Shown here in pieces: positions 1-11,394 of a stretch of DNA of 64,000 nucleotides. Position 1 is the stretch's first letter. Each line of letters opens with the position of its first letter. The DNA comes from Prunus persica. Taxonomy: Eukaryota; Streptophyta; Magnoliopsida; Rosales; Rosaceae. The stretch lies in assembly GCF_000346465.2 (NCBI RefSeq), contig NC_034015.1, forward strand, positions 14,553,507 through 14,617,506, given 5' to 3'. The notes under the pieces are model-generated. The model made no database searches. It worked only from the letters and a program-made list of their open reading frames with translations, and was not told the DNA's origin. The translations under genes were made by a program, and so were the position numbers.

Positions 1-251
1 ACTTGCATCACAATTCATGCAGTTTCCAATTTATAATTGCAGAAACAAATCAATTCAATTGCCAACAATTTCACAAATCGATTCAATTCATGAAATACAT
101 CAAATTCGCAGAAAAAAAAAATTGGAAATTTGTAAACCGACATATATGATCAGATAGCAAAATGAACGAAAACGCCATAAAATCAAGCTTCGGCATCGGA
201 ATTCAACGCTAGGACAAATAAACCCTAACCAACATCGAAAAGCAAAATTAC

Positions 252-271
252 CAGAACTTGAACATGGACAT
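252..271 (-). CDS. Possible first coding exon of a minus-strand gene leaving the window
   Basis: On the minus strand an ATG at 271 opens a short frame reading M-S-M-F-K-F, which runs into a good splice donor (TTCTG then GTAATT) after position 252. The rest of the gene would lie to the left of the window, with 1-251 as first-intron sequence. Support is indirect: the region just upstream has paired TGGGCC promoter motifs, and the start-plus-donor arrangement is plausible. I do not recognise the protein. It could equally be a short upstream reading frame or a chance match. Confidence 0.3.
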
Positions 272-620
272 GGCTTGAGGAGCTTCTGGACCGTCGGATC
301 AATCGAGCTAGGTCAAGGAATCGAATCGAATCGACAGGAAGCTTGAGCTGTACGAAGCAGAGCGAGCAGAGAAACGGAGGAGTTGGAGCACCAAGAGACG
401 ACGAGGACTTTCGAAGCTTCGAACTGCCCGGTTATGTTAGAAAGCACGTATCGACGGTTACGTCTCCGTCGAGATTGTGATACGCGTGGCTTTGGCTGAT
501 TGGTTGAAAACGCGTGAGTAAGACAAGGATCACAGAAGATGCAAAGAAACAACTGGGCAGTGTCATCAACAACTCTGCCCTCATTGGGCCGTGATTATGG
601 GCCTAAATGGACCCCAAATT
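272..620 (-). promoter_or_regulatory. Probable promoter/5'UTR with two TGGGCC site II motifs
   Basis: Two TGGGCC motifs lie at 585-590 and 598-603, about 310-330 bases upstream of the candidate minus-strand ATG at 271. Closely spaced TGGGCY (site II) motifs are known TCP-factor targets in promoters of housekeeping and growth-related plant genes. The segment between them and the ATG is richer in G+C and CpG than its surroundings, as expected of a 5'UTR. The assignment to a gene is inferred. Confidence 0.35.
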
Positions 621-659
621 TATGGTCTAAGTAAAACCCAACAAATATACCCAACTGGA

Positions 660-3600
660 GCCCGACAAGCATCGACCTACGGATAGTCAACTCTGATATT
701 CACACTTACCACTTCTTCTAACATCGAAAAGAGAAATACCATTATACTGATATCTAATTGGTTTTCAACTGTTTGTTTAAGATTTGCTTTGTCCATTTGT
801 GTTTGTTTGGCCATAGTTAGCTTTAATTGAAAGGTGGGATTAATGAGTGTAGATTGGAAGAATTGGACTATGCTTTTTGGTTGACTATAAAAAAAAAAAA
901 AAAAAGTACAACTCCAAACAATACCATCTCTTTTGAGTCTTTCTATATAATTGTTCTCTCCTTTTAACAAAGTTCTTTTCTTTAACCTCCAAAAAAAAGG
1001 AGAAGTTTCCTTGCAGTTTGATAATGCAAAATAAAATATATAGAGGAGAAAAAGGAGATTCTCAATTTGGTTGTAAAGAAGCAATAATGCAAAATATCCC
1101 TCAAGCTCAAGGTATTTAATGAGATTTGAAGTACGATTGGAAGGTAAACAGCATTATTATACCAAATATATGCTTGGCTGGTTAACGACAGTGGAGAGTA
1201 GGCTGGCTAATCGTGTTGGTGGTTAAAATCTAAAGACAATGTTTTAAGCTATAAAATTATATCATGAATTTGTGTTAAGGGGGATTGAGTGGTTGGATTG
1301 AGAGAGAGAAAAAGGACCTATCGGATGTGTGAAAAAGACCCATATGGTTTCTTATTAATTCTCAACTCAGCATTTAACTTCAATGTGAAGAACAATGATT
1401 CCAATCCAATGATGAAATATAAGAGACTAGATTTCCAAAATAATACAACGAGCATTCTCAAATTAGAAGTGGGAAATTTCATTTCATTCTTACACATTCA
1501 ACTCGACATAGAAATTTTAACTTTTGCCTTCAAACTTCAAATCCGAACTTCTTATCTTCATTTTGACTCGAAAATCTTAAGTGCCGACCTTAAACCTCAA
1601 ATCTGAATCTCTGAATTACGAATCAAAAATGGCATTATGATTATTTGCATTAATCATTTTCTGCGGCTACCAATAGTAACTAAAAGCCATTCTGTTTCTC
1701 CCGTTTGATGATGAAGAAACATCATCCCCATAGTACTAGTAGGACCACAGACGACTCTTTACATCCACAAAGGGACATTATAATGAATCCATCCAAGAAC
1801 ATTAAAGGCTGGAAAAGTTGGATCATCTTACTTTCTAAGGAAAAATGTTACTAGACAAGGAACAACAATCCCCACTCTGAAATGTTACACATTTCTATAG
1901 GCTGTTGATGATCACTATCTCTTTCAAATTAAAGGTTGGAGGAAAAAAAGAAGTTCATATTCTTAATTTTCTAAAAAAAACAAAAGGATAGGTGGTAAAT
2001 CAAAAGTTAGGTACAAATTCATGAGGTAAATCATCAGTTAACCCAAAAAGTTATTAGCTCAACAAACAACTAATAGACATAAAAAGGAAGAAAAGTTTAA
2101 AACCTAAGCTCAACCTTAAAAGCCATTCTTTTTTTTGCCTGTACTATATGTCATTCCAGCAACTGATATTCTCTTTCTCAACCCTAACAAAGTACACTAT
2201 AGATCCTGTGAGCAGAAAAGAGACCCTAATATTAATACATCCTAACATATAGATAGTTTTTTTCTTTTCCTCCAAGGAAAAGAAGAGTACAATTCCAAAT
2301 TATAGGGAGCCCTGAATTGGCTAATAATTTATTGAACATCCTTTTTATTAGACAAATCTAAATCTGTTCGAAACGAAAACATGTGTTAGATAACACCAAA
2401 TAATAGTGTTACCGTCACACTGAAAAGTTTCCGTGCCAAAGATTGGATATATAGCTAGTATTATCCACGGTCCAATTTGATGCTTACCCAGAATGACAAT
2501 ATGCTACATCTAATTAATATAAAGATCTCATTCAGTGATCCGAAATAGTAATAACATACAGTAGTACAGTTTGTTATTCTTAAACCTTGAAACTCTTATT
2601 GTAGTTGGTTTACCTTTCCTCTCTCTGAACCTTTCTTTTTATGGCAATATTTAAAGTCGTAAAACCTAATTTTAGCTTCTTTATTTTGTTTTGTTATGTT
2701 AAGGATTAAATTAGTTAGGTAACATGAAGATTATGACATATAATTATTACAGACAATGTGTGAGATTAAAGATTGTTCATGTTCTCCCTGTTGCCACACA
2801 CACACAGCCTTGATTAATTCCTACACAAAGGTGTTCGGCCCTTCAATTAGCCTGCATATTTTGCGAAAATCATTGCACTTCCATGGCCTTTGCAGCATTA
2901 AGAAAACTACTTAAATGAACGTTGCGTATGGTACGCGTACGTAACCCATGAAAAAAAAAACCCCCCAAGAAAACTGGAAGAAGTGCAAAATGAAAACCTA
3001 GAATATTTAATAGCATGCTCAAGCTCAAATTGTGCTACTTTAATCTACTCATGCGGCTTACATTTATTTGCAGAGTTTTTGAGCATTTGCAACCAGCCAT
3101 AGCCCACAGCTCACAAGTTCACAACCCCTCTAATATTGGCCCTGATCGGCTGAACATGACTCTGTCAAAAAAACCATTCCCACTCAACTCGTCAAAACTT
3201 GTTTGCCAACAAATTGACAGGATGGGAAAGAAATCTCGTGTTACTCATACAATTGGTGCACACGATTCCAAACGAGTTATTTGGTGAAAATTTAGATTAT
3301 GTCAAAGTCACACAGTCCTTTTTTGGTCCCATCGTATTAGTATACTCAAGTTTTACATGATTAGGAAAGAATATAATATACAGATTTTTCTCCTATTCAC
3401 ATTCAAAAGTACCGTGCGGACGCTATATATTTGTTATTTTCCCTCCTTGCTTTTCTCTCTGTTTACAATGGCGTTTGCACGGTAATACCGTTTTGTATAT
3501 ATGATATAATACATTTTATGAGCAAAGGAATCCATAAAAAGTGACTAAATAAGATGCGTTTTGTGTAGTCTTTTGAGCCAAAGTGGTGGTGGTCTAAGCC

Positions 3601-4554
3601 ATATAATAAGCATCTTACAGATAAATGAATTAATTAAGGATGCCAAGCTTTGAGAATGAGTGGGTGGAGTCTCTTTAGAAGCTTATTAGGGCTCTTTTTG
3701 AAGTCTTTTTGGTTGGGCACATAGCTTTTGAGTCTCATCCCCTCGGCAGAATTTGCATCGGTTTCACATCATTGTCCATGCCTAGCTACCTGCCTTTATC
3801 ATCGATCCCCTTTCTCGTCTTTCACGGGGAAAACTGCTTTTCATGAAGGTGAAAAAAAACCCCATAATTTTGGTCTCTTCTTTCTCATTTTGTCTTCAAC
3901 CTTACCTTTAATCTCTTCGATACAAAAGCTTGTCTCTCTTTAACAGAACTTTCATACTGTTTGCATGAAGGAATTTCTTAGGAGTTAAGAAACCAACAAA
4001 GAAGGCAAAAGAGATTAACGTGACTTTAGTCCACCAGAGACACAAATATAATATTCAAGTGTTTTTTCAACTTTTTTTTTTTTTTTTTTTGGTTTTGTTT
4101 CTCTTTCAATTCTCTCCGAGGTTAAGAAAGAAAAAAAAAATTCAAATGAAAAAGTATCATCATTGAATATCACCTTAAGTATAAAGGGTCTGAATCATCA
4201 TTAAGGAAAATCACCTTAACATGTCCTCATTTGGAGTATATGATTGAACTCGATAGGAGCACGGCTCAAAATTAGATTGGATTGAATTTGATATGAGCAC
4301 TACTCAATTTTAGGGGTTTTTTTTTTTCTAATGCTTTCTATTTAAGCAAAGTTATGAAGTGGTAGTCATCAATTTCTCTTATCTTATACATAAATTTGAG
4401 ATTTTTTTTCCTTTCTATATTCAGTTATTTTCCGGAATGCTTAGTAGATTCTAGTTTCTTTTCAAGGGTTTGATGTTTGTCCTTTCATTCATTCATTTAC
4501 CCAGTGTTTCTTGATGCATCATATTTTCTTTATATTAATGTTATTTTGTGATTT
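660..4554. other. Intergenic, no gene recognised
   Basis: This is AT-rich sequence with many A and T runs. The open frames here (677-1084 minus, 1289-1606 plus, 3015-3287 plus, 3728-3943 plus) are short, low in complexity and lack any recognisable domain or codon pattern. I see no tRNA, no conserved miRNA precursor and no transposon end. Confidence 0.5.
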
Positions 4555-4557
4555 CTT

Positions 4558-4945
4558 TATGCTAATATCCCTTGAGATTTTCTATTTTTTCACAAAACTC
4601 CATGAAGTTTCAGAAATTACACAAACCCTCCATAAGATTTTAAATTATTTTCACAAAACTCCTTTTCATTGATTTTTCGTCTAAAGATTGATGATTTCAT
4701 ACCAAAAAAAAAATCTCCAAATGACAAAGTTTGCCTTAGATATTAGATTGCATATACATTCATTGACGTTAATTTTGTCATTTGCATAAGTATTTTTTTT
4801 CAATGAAATCATCAATTTTGGACAAACAATCAACGAAAATGGGTTTTGTGAAAATAATTCGAAACGTCAGGTGTTGTTTGTGTAAGTTTTGAGACCTGAG
4901 GGGATTTTGTGAAAACACCAAAAACCTCAAGAGATGTTAGTGTAA
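4558..4945. repeat. Foldback (long inverted repeat) element
   Basis: The left arm (about 4558-4705) and right arm (about 4795-4945) are diverged inverted copies. Both carry the same ordered blocks: a CCTTGAG-type motif, CACAAAA, ACACAAAC, CATTTTCGTTGAT-like and GATGATTTCAT. They are separated by a short AT-rich centre. The structure fits a nonautonomous foldback or Mutator-like element. Nothing in it codes for protein. Confidence 0.6.
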
Positions 4946-6245
4946 ATAACTCATCTCGTAACTGGGATCCTCTAACTTGGACTCACGCATCGAACCTATA
5001 CCTATAAACCTAGGTATCCACATCGAGTTTTAATGGGTCTTCCAATTTATGTGGAGATTACCAAAGGAGAAGAAGTTATAAATATTTTATATATATATGT
5101 AATATATATGATTTTTTGGTCCTCTTGATTATGTATTGTGAGTTTGAATTTATATATATATATATATATTGTGAGAGGCCCCCCAACACATGAAATCCTA
5201 TTTCCGCCACTGCTTAAACTTGGACAAAAAAGATTTAATTCATCATTTTGCTAGGGTTCCATAATTGGTCAATTAGGGTTGAATCGGGTCTCATCAAGCT
5301 AAAACGAGTTAGGGCCGGGTTTGAAACCATTGGCCCTGACCCTACTAAAAAAACAACTCGAGTAGGGCTTTAGCTATGGGTCAACCCAGGTTTTGGCCCG
5401 TAGTGCCTGCCTGCAGCGACCCACTTTAACTTGTAGTGCATGCGAAATTACAATTCCTGAAATATTATAATTTTTGCGCTAAGCACAAACTTTATATAGC
5501 AACATTTTTTTTTCCACATTTTATTATCTATCTATATATATCTACAAAGTAAAATGCCCTTATCGTTTCCATATTATGAGAGACTCAAACTAGATGATCA
5601 GTTTCCATATCATAGAAGTGGTCTTGATACTTGGAAATGAAGAATAAAATTAAGATGTTTATATAAATCGATCAGGACCAAATGATGAAACTCAACCCTC
5701 TTAAAATTCGACACTGATAATTTTAATCACATATATTCCCCCCTACACTCTACACTTTTGAATAAAAGGCTTGAATCCTACCATCTAGTAGCTAAACGAT
5801 ATGATAAGATGAAATTTAATATTTGATCAAATTATTCTTTCTCTGGACTATTTCTTGAGTAAAAAATACATCTTATAACCTTAGAAGCTAATGAAGAATT
5901 ACTAATCTTTTTTTTTCTTCTCTCCCATCAGGAAGCGCCAAAATCGATCAAATTAATAATGGAGAAGAAATACTCGAATTTAAAACCTTTTTCAATATTA
6001 AAAAACGAAGCACTATAGTAGAGAAAGATCGAAACAAATAGTTGTAGTAGTTTCATTAGACAAAATTAATTATAGATTTCTTGTGTCCTTCCTAACCAAG
6101 TTTAGTTGTTTAAAATTAAATAAAATAAACCCATAAACACCTGGTGATGCAATTACAAATCAAGATGTTACATCTGATCACTTGTTAATCCGATACATTA
6201 TTTTGTTTTGTTTTTACTAATCTAGTTAATAATGGTCTCATCACT

Positions 6246-6317
6246 ACTAGGATTATAAATCCTTCTAATTACCGACCATGTACTAGGATTATAAATCCTT
6301 CTAATTACCGACCATGT
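6246..6317. repeat. 36-bp perfect tandem duplication
   Basis: A 36-base unit beginning ACTAGGATTATAAATCC occurs twice back to back (6246-6281 and 6282-6317) with no mismatch seen. The identity implies a recent duplication; the copy number may be polymorphic. Confidence 0.85.
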
Positions 6318-7067
6318 CATTATCTTTTTCCCCCCACATTTGAATGGCTTCTAATGGATATGGTGAGGCCATTAATCTGCAGTTATGTTTATTAATTCTT
6401 CCCAATGCTGGAATCCTATGCCGGCACAATTTATAATCTCATTTGTTTTTATATAATTTCATTTTTATTTAAATAATTTTAAATAATAATAATAAACAAC
6501 ATTGAAATAGCTCATTCATTGGTGTAATCAACGTAATATTAAATCACTTCCGACATGACATGCTGCCTAAAATTATGCATATAAAGAGCCTTCCGTGACC
6601 TACCTAAACGTCAGCCAGTGCAATTGTGTCAATTATATAGTTAAAACAGCATGGCTACATTTGTCAATTTTGCTCATACGTGTGTTTTTAAAATGTTGAC
6701 ATATTATGTCGTGAGACAATTAGTTTTGAATCATTGGCGAAATGTGTTTATGTTAAAAGAGAGAAATATCGAACACAAATCATCGAAAGCAAGAATAAAT
6801 GTTCTAAATCACTTGAACGAATTGAGTGCACACTGAAAGTTTGTTACATATTGATAATTTGACAAGATTGTCTGTTGGAAAAACATTACTGCAATGAGTA
6901 CGACTATGAATGTATTTTTGGAAGAAAGAAATTTCAATGGAGCATTATGCTGTAGTTTATTTGAAAACAGTTCAAAAACGTTAAAACCATCATTTTCGCT
7001 ATTTACCCTCTTAAGCATCGACAATTAATTGTTGATTCCTTTCATAATTGGACCGTCCTTGTTGAGC

Positions 7068-7089
7068 CACGTGGAATCTCTGCCACGTG
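7068..7089. promoter_or_regulatory. Paired CACGTG G-boxes upstream of the PLATZ gene
   Basis: Two CACGTG palindromes lie at 7068-7073 and 7084-7089, each within GCCACGTGGA, spaced 16 bases apart and about 510-530 bases upstream of the PLATZ start. CACGTGG cores are known binding sites for bZIP factors (ABA response, ABRE) and bHLH/PIF factors. Pairing strengthens the case for a real element, but regulation of this gene is inferred from position only. Confidence 0.5.
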
Positions 7090-7426
7090 GAGTGAATACA
7101 GGGTCATATCATTCTTGATGAACGACTAATTGGCCTATGCGTAGCCAAGTGGGTGACCTTGAGCCTACGTAGAGACGCAAAGAAGATCCAAAGTAGCGTA
7201 AGCGCCAAACCTACCCATCCCTGTCCATTCATCCAACGGCTGCCATCTTACTTCAGCCACCACGCCCAATCGCAGCCGTTCAAGCTCTAAGCGTCGCCAC
7301 ATTAGTTTATGAGCCTTGTCCCCTAGTCTAAGCGTTGTTGTGTTGTTGAAGTCTAAGTTGCAGGTCGTTTAGGCTCTCTGCCTCTCTCTCCTCTTTCTCC
7401 CCCCTCTTCCTTCCCCAACCCCCCCC

Positions 7427-7458
<32 letters not shown>

Positions 7459-7594
7459 GTGCATTTTCATCTGCAAGTACTCTCAGCCTGTGAATTTCAC
7501 CATTTTGGCCATTGGGCTCACAGAAAGGCCTAATCTTTGACAAACCATCACATTTTCTCAGATACCCATTTGTGCACATTCAGCTAATTTGATA

Positions 7595-8669
7595 ATGGTA
7601 ATGTTGCTTTCTCCGTCTCTCTCTTTCTCTCTCTAGAAATGTGCACCATTTGGTCCATTTTTGAATCTCTACATTTCAATCCTCATTTTGACTTTTGGGT
7701 TTGAATTTACAGGACACAACAATGCTGGTACCTCCATGGCTGGAGCAATTGCTAAGCACCTCATTCTTCTCAGTCTGCCGTACTCATGGAGACGCAGCCA
7801 GAAGTGAGTGCAACATGTTCTGCTTAGATTGCAGTGGTGATGCTTTTTGCTTCTATTGCCGTTCCTCTAGACACAAAGATCACCAAGTCATTCAGGTAGG
7901 TCCAAATTTTTCAAAAAATCTAATCCCCTTTCTCTAATTCACCTAATCCGTTTTAACATTGTGTTTTCTGCAATAAAAAATCCCAAATTTTGATGAAGTT
8001 TTATTCTTTTTTCCTTCTTGGATTTTCTTTTGGCAGATAAGGAGATCTTCATACCATGATGTGGTGAGAGTTTCAGAGGTACAGAAGGTATTGGATATAA
8101 GTGGAGTTCAAACATATGTTATAAACAGTGCCAGAGTTATGTTTCTGAATGAGAGGCCTCAGCCTAAGGCTGGGAACAAAGGGGTTCCTCACATTTGTGA
8201 AATCTGTGGCAGAAGCCTCTTGGACACATTTCGTTTCTGCTCACTGGGCTGTAAGGTTAGCATCCAATTCTTTCTTCTTTCTTCAAAATCAAAAGCTCCT
8301 TGTTCTTGCTTTGTTGCTTCACATTGTGCTCAAGCAACCATTGACAATGATCATTGCTTATCAGCAACATTATGGAATTGGTTTTTCGATTGGTTGAATG
8401 AATGCAAATTTTGAAGTATTAAAGTTACCATTTTTGTTTCCAAATGATAAAAGCTTGTAGGGATAAAGAGAAATGGGGATGCAAACTTTACCTTGGAGGC
8501 AAAGAATGAGGAGGGAAATGGGAGAAGAGAAGGAAGAGGGGCAATGAGAGAGGAAGAAGAGTTGCGTGAAGGCTCACAACAAGACATATACCCGCCCACG
8601 CCGCCTCCACCTCCTTCCACAACAAGAAGAAGAAAAGGCATTCCACATAGGGCACCCTTTGGGTCCTAA
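7595..8669 (+). CDS. PLATZ family zinc-dependent DNA-binding protein
   Basis: PLATZ proteins are plant-specific zinc-dependent nuclear proteins that bind A/T-rich DNA and mostly repress transcription. The model has four coding exons: 7595-7597 (the ATG alone), 7713-7895, 8037-8255 and 8454-8669, giving 206 residues, normal for the family. Exon 2 reads [11 protein letters not shown] and carries the B-box-like cysteine/histidine cluster (C23, H26, C34, C38, C41, C47, C50, H55, H58). Exon 3 carries the second cluster (ICEICGR and FCSLGCK). Exon 4 starts [10 protein letters not shown], as usual in this family, then becomes acidic and ends in a proline run and basic residues. The exon 4 acceptor at 8452-8453 was chosen because the next AG would give an immediate stop. 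The 5'UTR (about 7330-7594) holds a C run and a CT repeat. Identification is firm; targets are unknown. Confidence 0.93.
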
Positions 8670-9101
8670 TTTGAAGAAATGCCCTTCAAAATTCAGCAAA
8701 TTATATTCACAACCCAGCATTTGTTTTCTGCAGAAAAAACCAGTCTCTTTTCTTTGCTGTCTATGTTCAAGAAAGTGAAAGGGGGTGCAAACTACAAAGC
8801 CTTTGGAATTGGAGGTGGGGGGTCCAAAAAAAAAATACAAAACAAATGGGTATATTGGTATTGGGGGTATAGAAGAAGAAGAAAAGTCTGTTCCTTTTGG
8901 GTTTTGGGTCCCCAAAAACAACAAATTATCTCATTGTGAAGATGCAATAATGCGTAATTGTTATTGATAGTTGCAAGGTGTACATGTCAATTAAGAAATT
9001 TAAAGCGCGTCTTTGTGGAATCCGATTTTTAGTTTTTCATGGGCCCACCCACCACATGGGCCGTTTACATAAAGAAACAAAAGCTTTTTATTGTTTATAT
9101 A
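8670..9101. other. 3' flank of the PLATZ gene
   Basis: Non-coding sequence with A-rich stretches that probably includes the PLATZ 3'UTR. Overlapping open frames on both strands at 8566-8967 share sequence with PLATZ exon 4 or are low in complexity, and are not genes. Confidence 0.45.
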
Positions 9102-9388
9102 TCTATATATATAAAGCAAAAGGCAGAGAATGGTGAAACATTCAAAATATCAGAAAATGTTCTTCGTTAATGTAAACATTAAGAATTAAAATTATTAATT
9201 AAATAAGGATAATATAATAAATTCACAATTTTTCATATTAAAAAAATTAAAATTAAAAGAAATTTCAGATAATGGATCTTATTTTTATGGAACACAACTA
9301 TCCATTATCTTTTTTTAATTCTAAAATAAATTTAAATTTTTTTAAAAAAAGCCTCTCGTAGGCGCAGAAGCGCATGCAGAGAGGCTAG
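9102..9388 (+). mobile_element. Short nonautonomous Helitron-like element, copy 1
   Basis: A 287-bp AT-rich element. It begins 5'-TC after an A (A|TCTATATATATAAAGC) and ends in CTAG followed by T, directly after a hairpin with GCCTCTC/GAGAGGC arms and an inner GCGC-AGAA-GCGC stem. A 5' TC, a 3' hairpin plus CTRR, and insertion between A and T are the known hallmarks of Helitrons. The same 5' sequence is shared with the array at 38.7-39.3 kb. No coding capacity. Confidence 0.65.
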
Positions 9389-9665
9389 TATATATAAAGC
9401 AAAAGACAAGAATAAACATTCAAAATACTAGAAAATGTTCTTTGTTAATTTAAACATTAAGAATTAAAATTATTAATTAAATGAGAATAATATGATAAAT
9501 TCACACATTTTTATATTTAAAAAAAATTAAAATTGAAAGAAAAATCAGATAATGAACTTTATTTTTATAGAATACAACTACCCATTATCTTTTTTAATTC
9601 TAAAATAAATTTTTTTATTATAAAAAAACCCTCTCGCAGGCGCAGAAGCACGTGGAAAAAGCTAG
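9389..9665 (+). mobile_element. Helitron-like element, copy 2, head-to-tail with copy 1
   Basis: This copy starts immediately after the CTAG of copy 1, lacking the extra TC leader, and ends in CTAG at 9662-9665. Its terminal hairpin is partly degraded on the right arm. The interior aligns with copy 1 along its whole length (AGCAAAAG, AACATTAAGAATTAAAATT, ACACAACTA, CATTATCT blocks). Confidence 0.6.
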
Positions 9666-9719
9666 TTGTTTATTACAAAGTAGAGAGTATGGTAATAGGA
9701 CTAATCGACTTTTTCTTAT

Positions 9720-10200
9720 CCTTGCCAAGTTTGGGGAGCTCGGTGAATTCCAATTTTTTTTTGTTGCTTTCAATTTCTGCCGATGTGACCAAAGAACTTG
9801 TGAGGATGGCTTAGTGGCAAGAGGGTAAGCATGAAACAAGAGTTATAAACTTGGACGTTCGAAATATAAATCTTATAATAAAAGATTACTCGAGTTTATT
9901 TAATACATGTAGTTTGCAAGTGACCGAGTTTGGAGAGCTCGGTAAATGCAACATTTAGTTTTGTTCAATTCAATTTCTATCAATGTGGTCAATGAGTCTG
10001 TTGATAAGAGGGTAAGTATGAAACGAGTTCTGAATTCATATGTTTTAAATGTTTACGAGTTGAATTCTACATTTATTTTTGTTGACGTGACTTATGAATC
10101 AATAAAAATAGTGTGGTGGTAAAAGAGTAAGCATGAGACGAGCTGTAAACTCAAACGTTCTAAATGTGAACTCTCATGTCACGAGCAAAAAAAAAATCTC
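9720..10200 (+). repeat. Diverged tandem repeat (about 198 bp) with tRNA-like SINE motifs
   Basis: Two diverged units start near 9724 and 9922 (each with AAGTTTGG/GAGTTTGG then GAGCTCGGT); a partial third starts near 10107. Each contains a line of the form GTGGCAAGAGGGTAAGCATGAAAC. In unit 1 TGGCTTAGTGG (9807-9817) matches the pol III box A consensus exactly, and CGTTCGAAAT (9856-9865) resembles box B. A tRNA-derived SINE origin is likely for at least part of the unit. Confidence 0.5.
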
Positions 10201-11394
10201 GAATTTACTTAATGCATTTAATTTGATACTAATATATGTATGAATTTATCCAAAGGCATTGTAACGATTAAAAAAAAAAGACCATTTTCCTAATTGTGTT
10301 GTCAATTTTTAGTGAAACAAATTAGGAGAGTGACCTATGCGGTTTTATGGCACCGTCTAAGATTATGCCAAGCAAGGGGAAGCGCAACATTTAGGTGGGG
10401 TGGATGTGGATTGATAGGTGTTAGGGATCACATGGTGCCTCTTTTGACAGTCTAACTAAGAAGGTAGGTATATTATTACTATTTATGATATACAATTAGT
10501 GTGACCATTGACCTTTTTTCTTAACTTTCTTTTTCTAGAGATCATGATTGAACTTGACTCAACCCTTCAATAATTTTGCTATTCTTAAACAATTACAACT
10601 TACAATATAAATTTCTTCTTTCTAAATAAAAAGCGATTACAAATAAACAAAAACAAGTACAAAGCAACTATCACAATCGACTTCATATGAATTTAATTAG
10701 AACCAAAAGCAGGAGAAGAATTACTCTCTTTTCCATCATCCCCAAAAAGAATATTCAGTTATGTCCTACATCCTTTTTTTTTGGTTCTCTTCATACTTTG
10801 CATAAAATTAAAAAAAAAAACTTGACCAGTGTGATTTTCTGGTTTCTTGATTGTCTGATTTGTTTGCCATGGATTGGTGTTTAATCACATCTCTCAACTC
10901 ACACGCAATCTCAGTGGATGCTAAAGGTGGCATCCACTGCTGCTGACAGCTGTTACTTCTTGACTTTTTCTGATATGCTCTGTAGCAGTGTACGAAAATG
11001 GCTTCCTCAGAAGGAAAAGGCCCAATCATTATCCATGTCTAGTAGGGTTAACTGATTTGAGGTCCATCACAAGCAAGGACTGGGCCATTTTTTGACAACA
11101 ATTATTCCATCAAGGACAGAACCATAAATTCTTATGTGGGGAGAACTTTATTTATGCATGTATTCATCTCAATGGGTAAATATGATTTGATAATGAGCTA
11201 CCAAAAAATGTGTAGGGTGTGAAAAAGGAAAAAAATATTTTTGAACAAAGTCATCCTAGCTTCTTATTTTTCACAAAGATAACAATTTTGTCACAAATAA
11301 ATAAACATCCTAGTAAGGTAAAAGAACTTGATTCAACATTATATCGGGCAAAAGTTCGACTCTCGTCTTTGAAAATAAAAAAATAAAAAAATTT
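10201..11394. other. Intergenic between SINE-like repeats and the ATL gene
   Basis: Mostly AT-rich. The only stretch with a protein-like look is a 73-codon minus-strand frame at 10808-11029, with a mixed composition in its first 50 residues (it includes EEAIFVHCYRAYQKKSR). I do not recognise it, and it has no clear domain; it could be a small gene, a fragment of one or chance. The rest probably includes the 3'UTR of the minus-strand ATL gene. Confidence 0.4.

Larger units (their letters stand above)
4946..7330. other. Intergenic upstream of the PLATZ gene
   Basis: AT-rich sequence with a (TA)n tract at about 5151-5170 and a short hAT-like terminus (CCGCCACTG) near 5200-5212 whose partner end was not found. 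A 36-bp tandem duplication (6246-6317) and paired G-boxes (7068-7089) are listed separately. The open frames at 6651-6836 and 6809-7024 have no recognisable protein features. Confidence 0.5.

Noticed and set aside
3600..3960. Candidate miRNA precursor upstream or near 3.7 kb
   Set aside because: Compared by eye with the common conserved plant miRNA sequences; none matched and no convincing hairpin was seen.
5200..5212. hAT-type terminus CCGCCACTG
   Set aside because: No matching CAGTGGCGG end or 8-bp duplication was found nearby, so no element is called.
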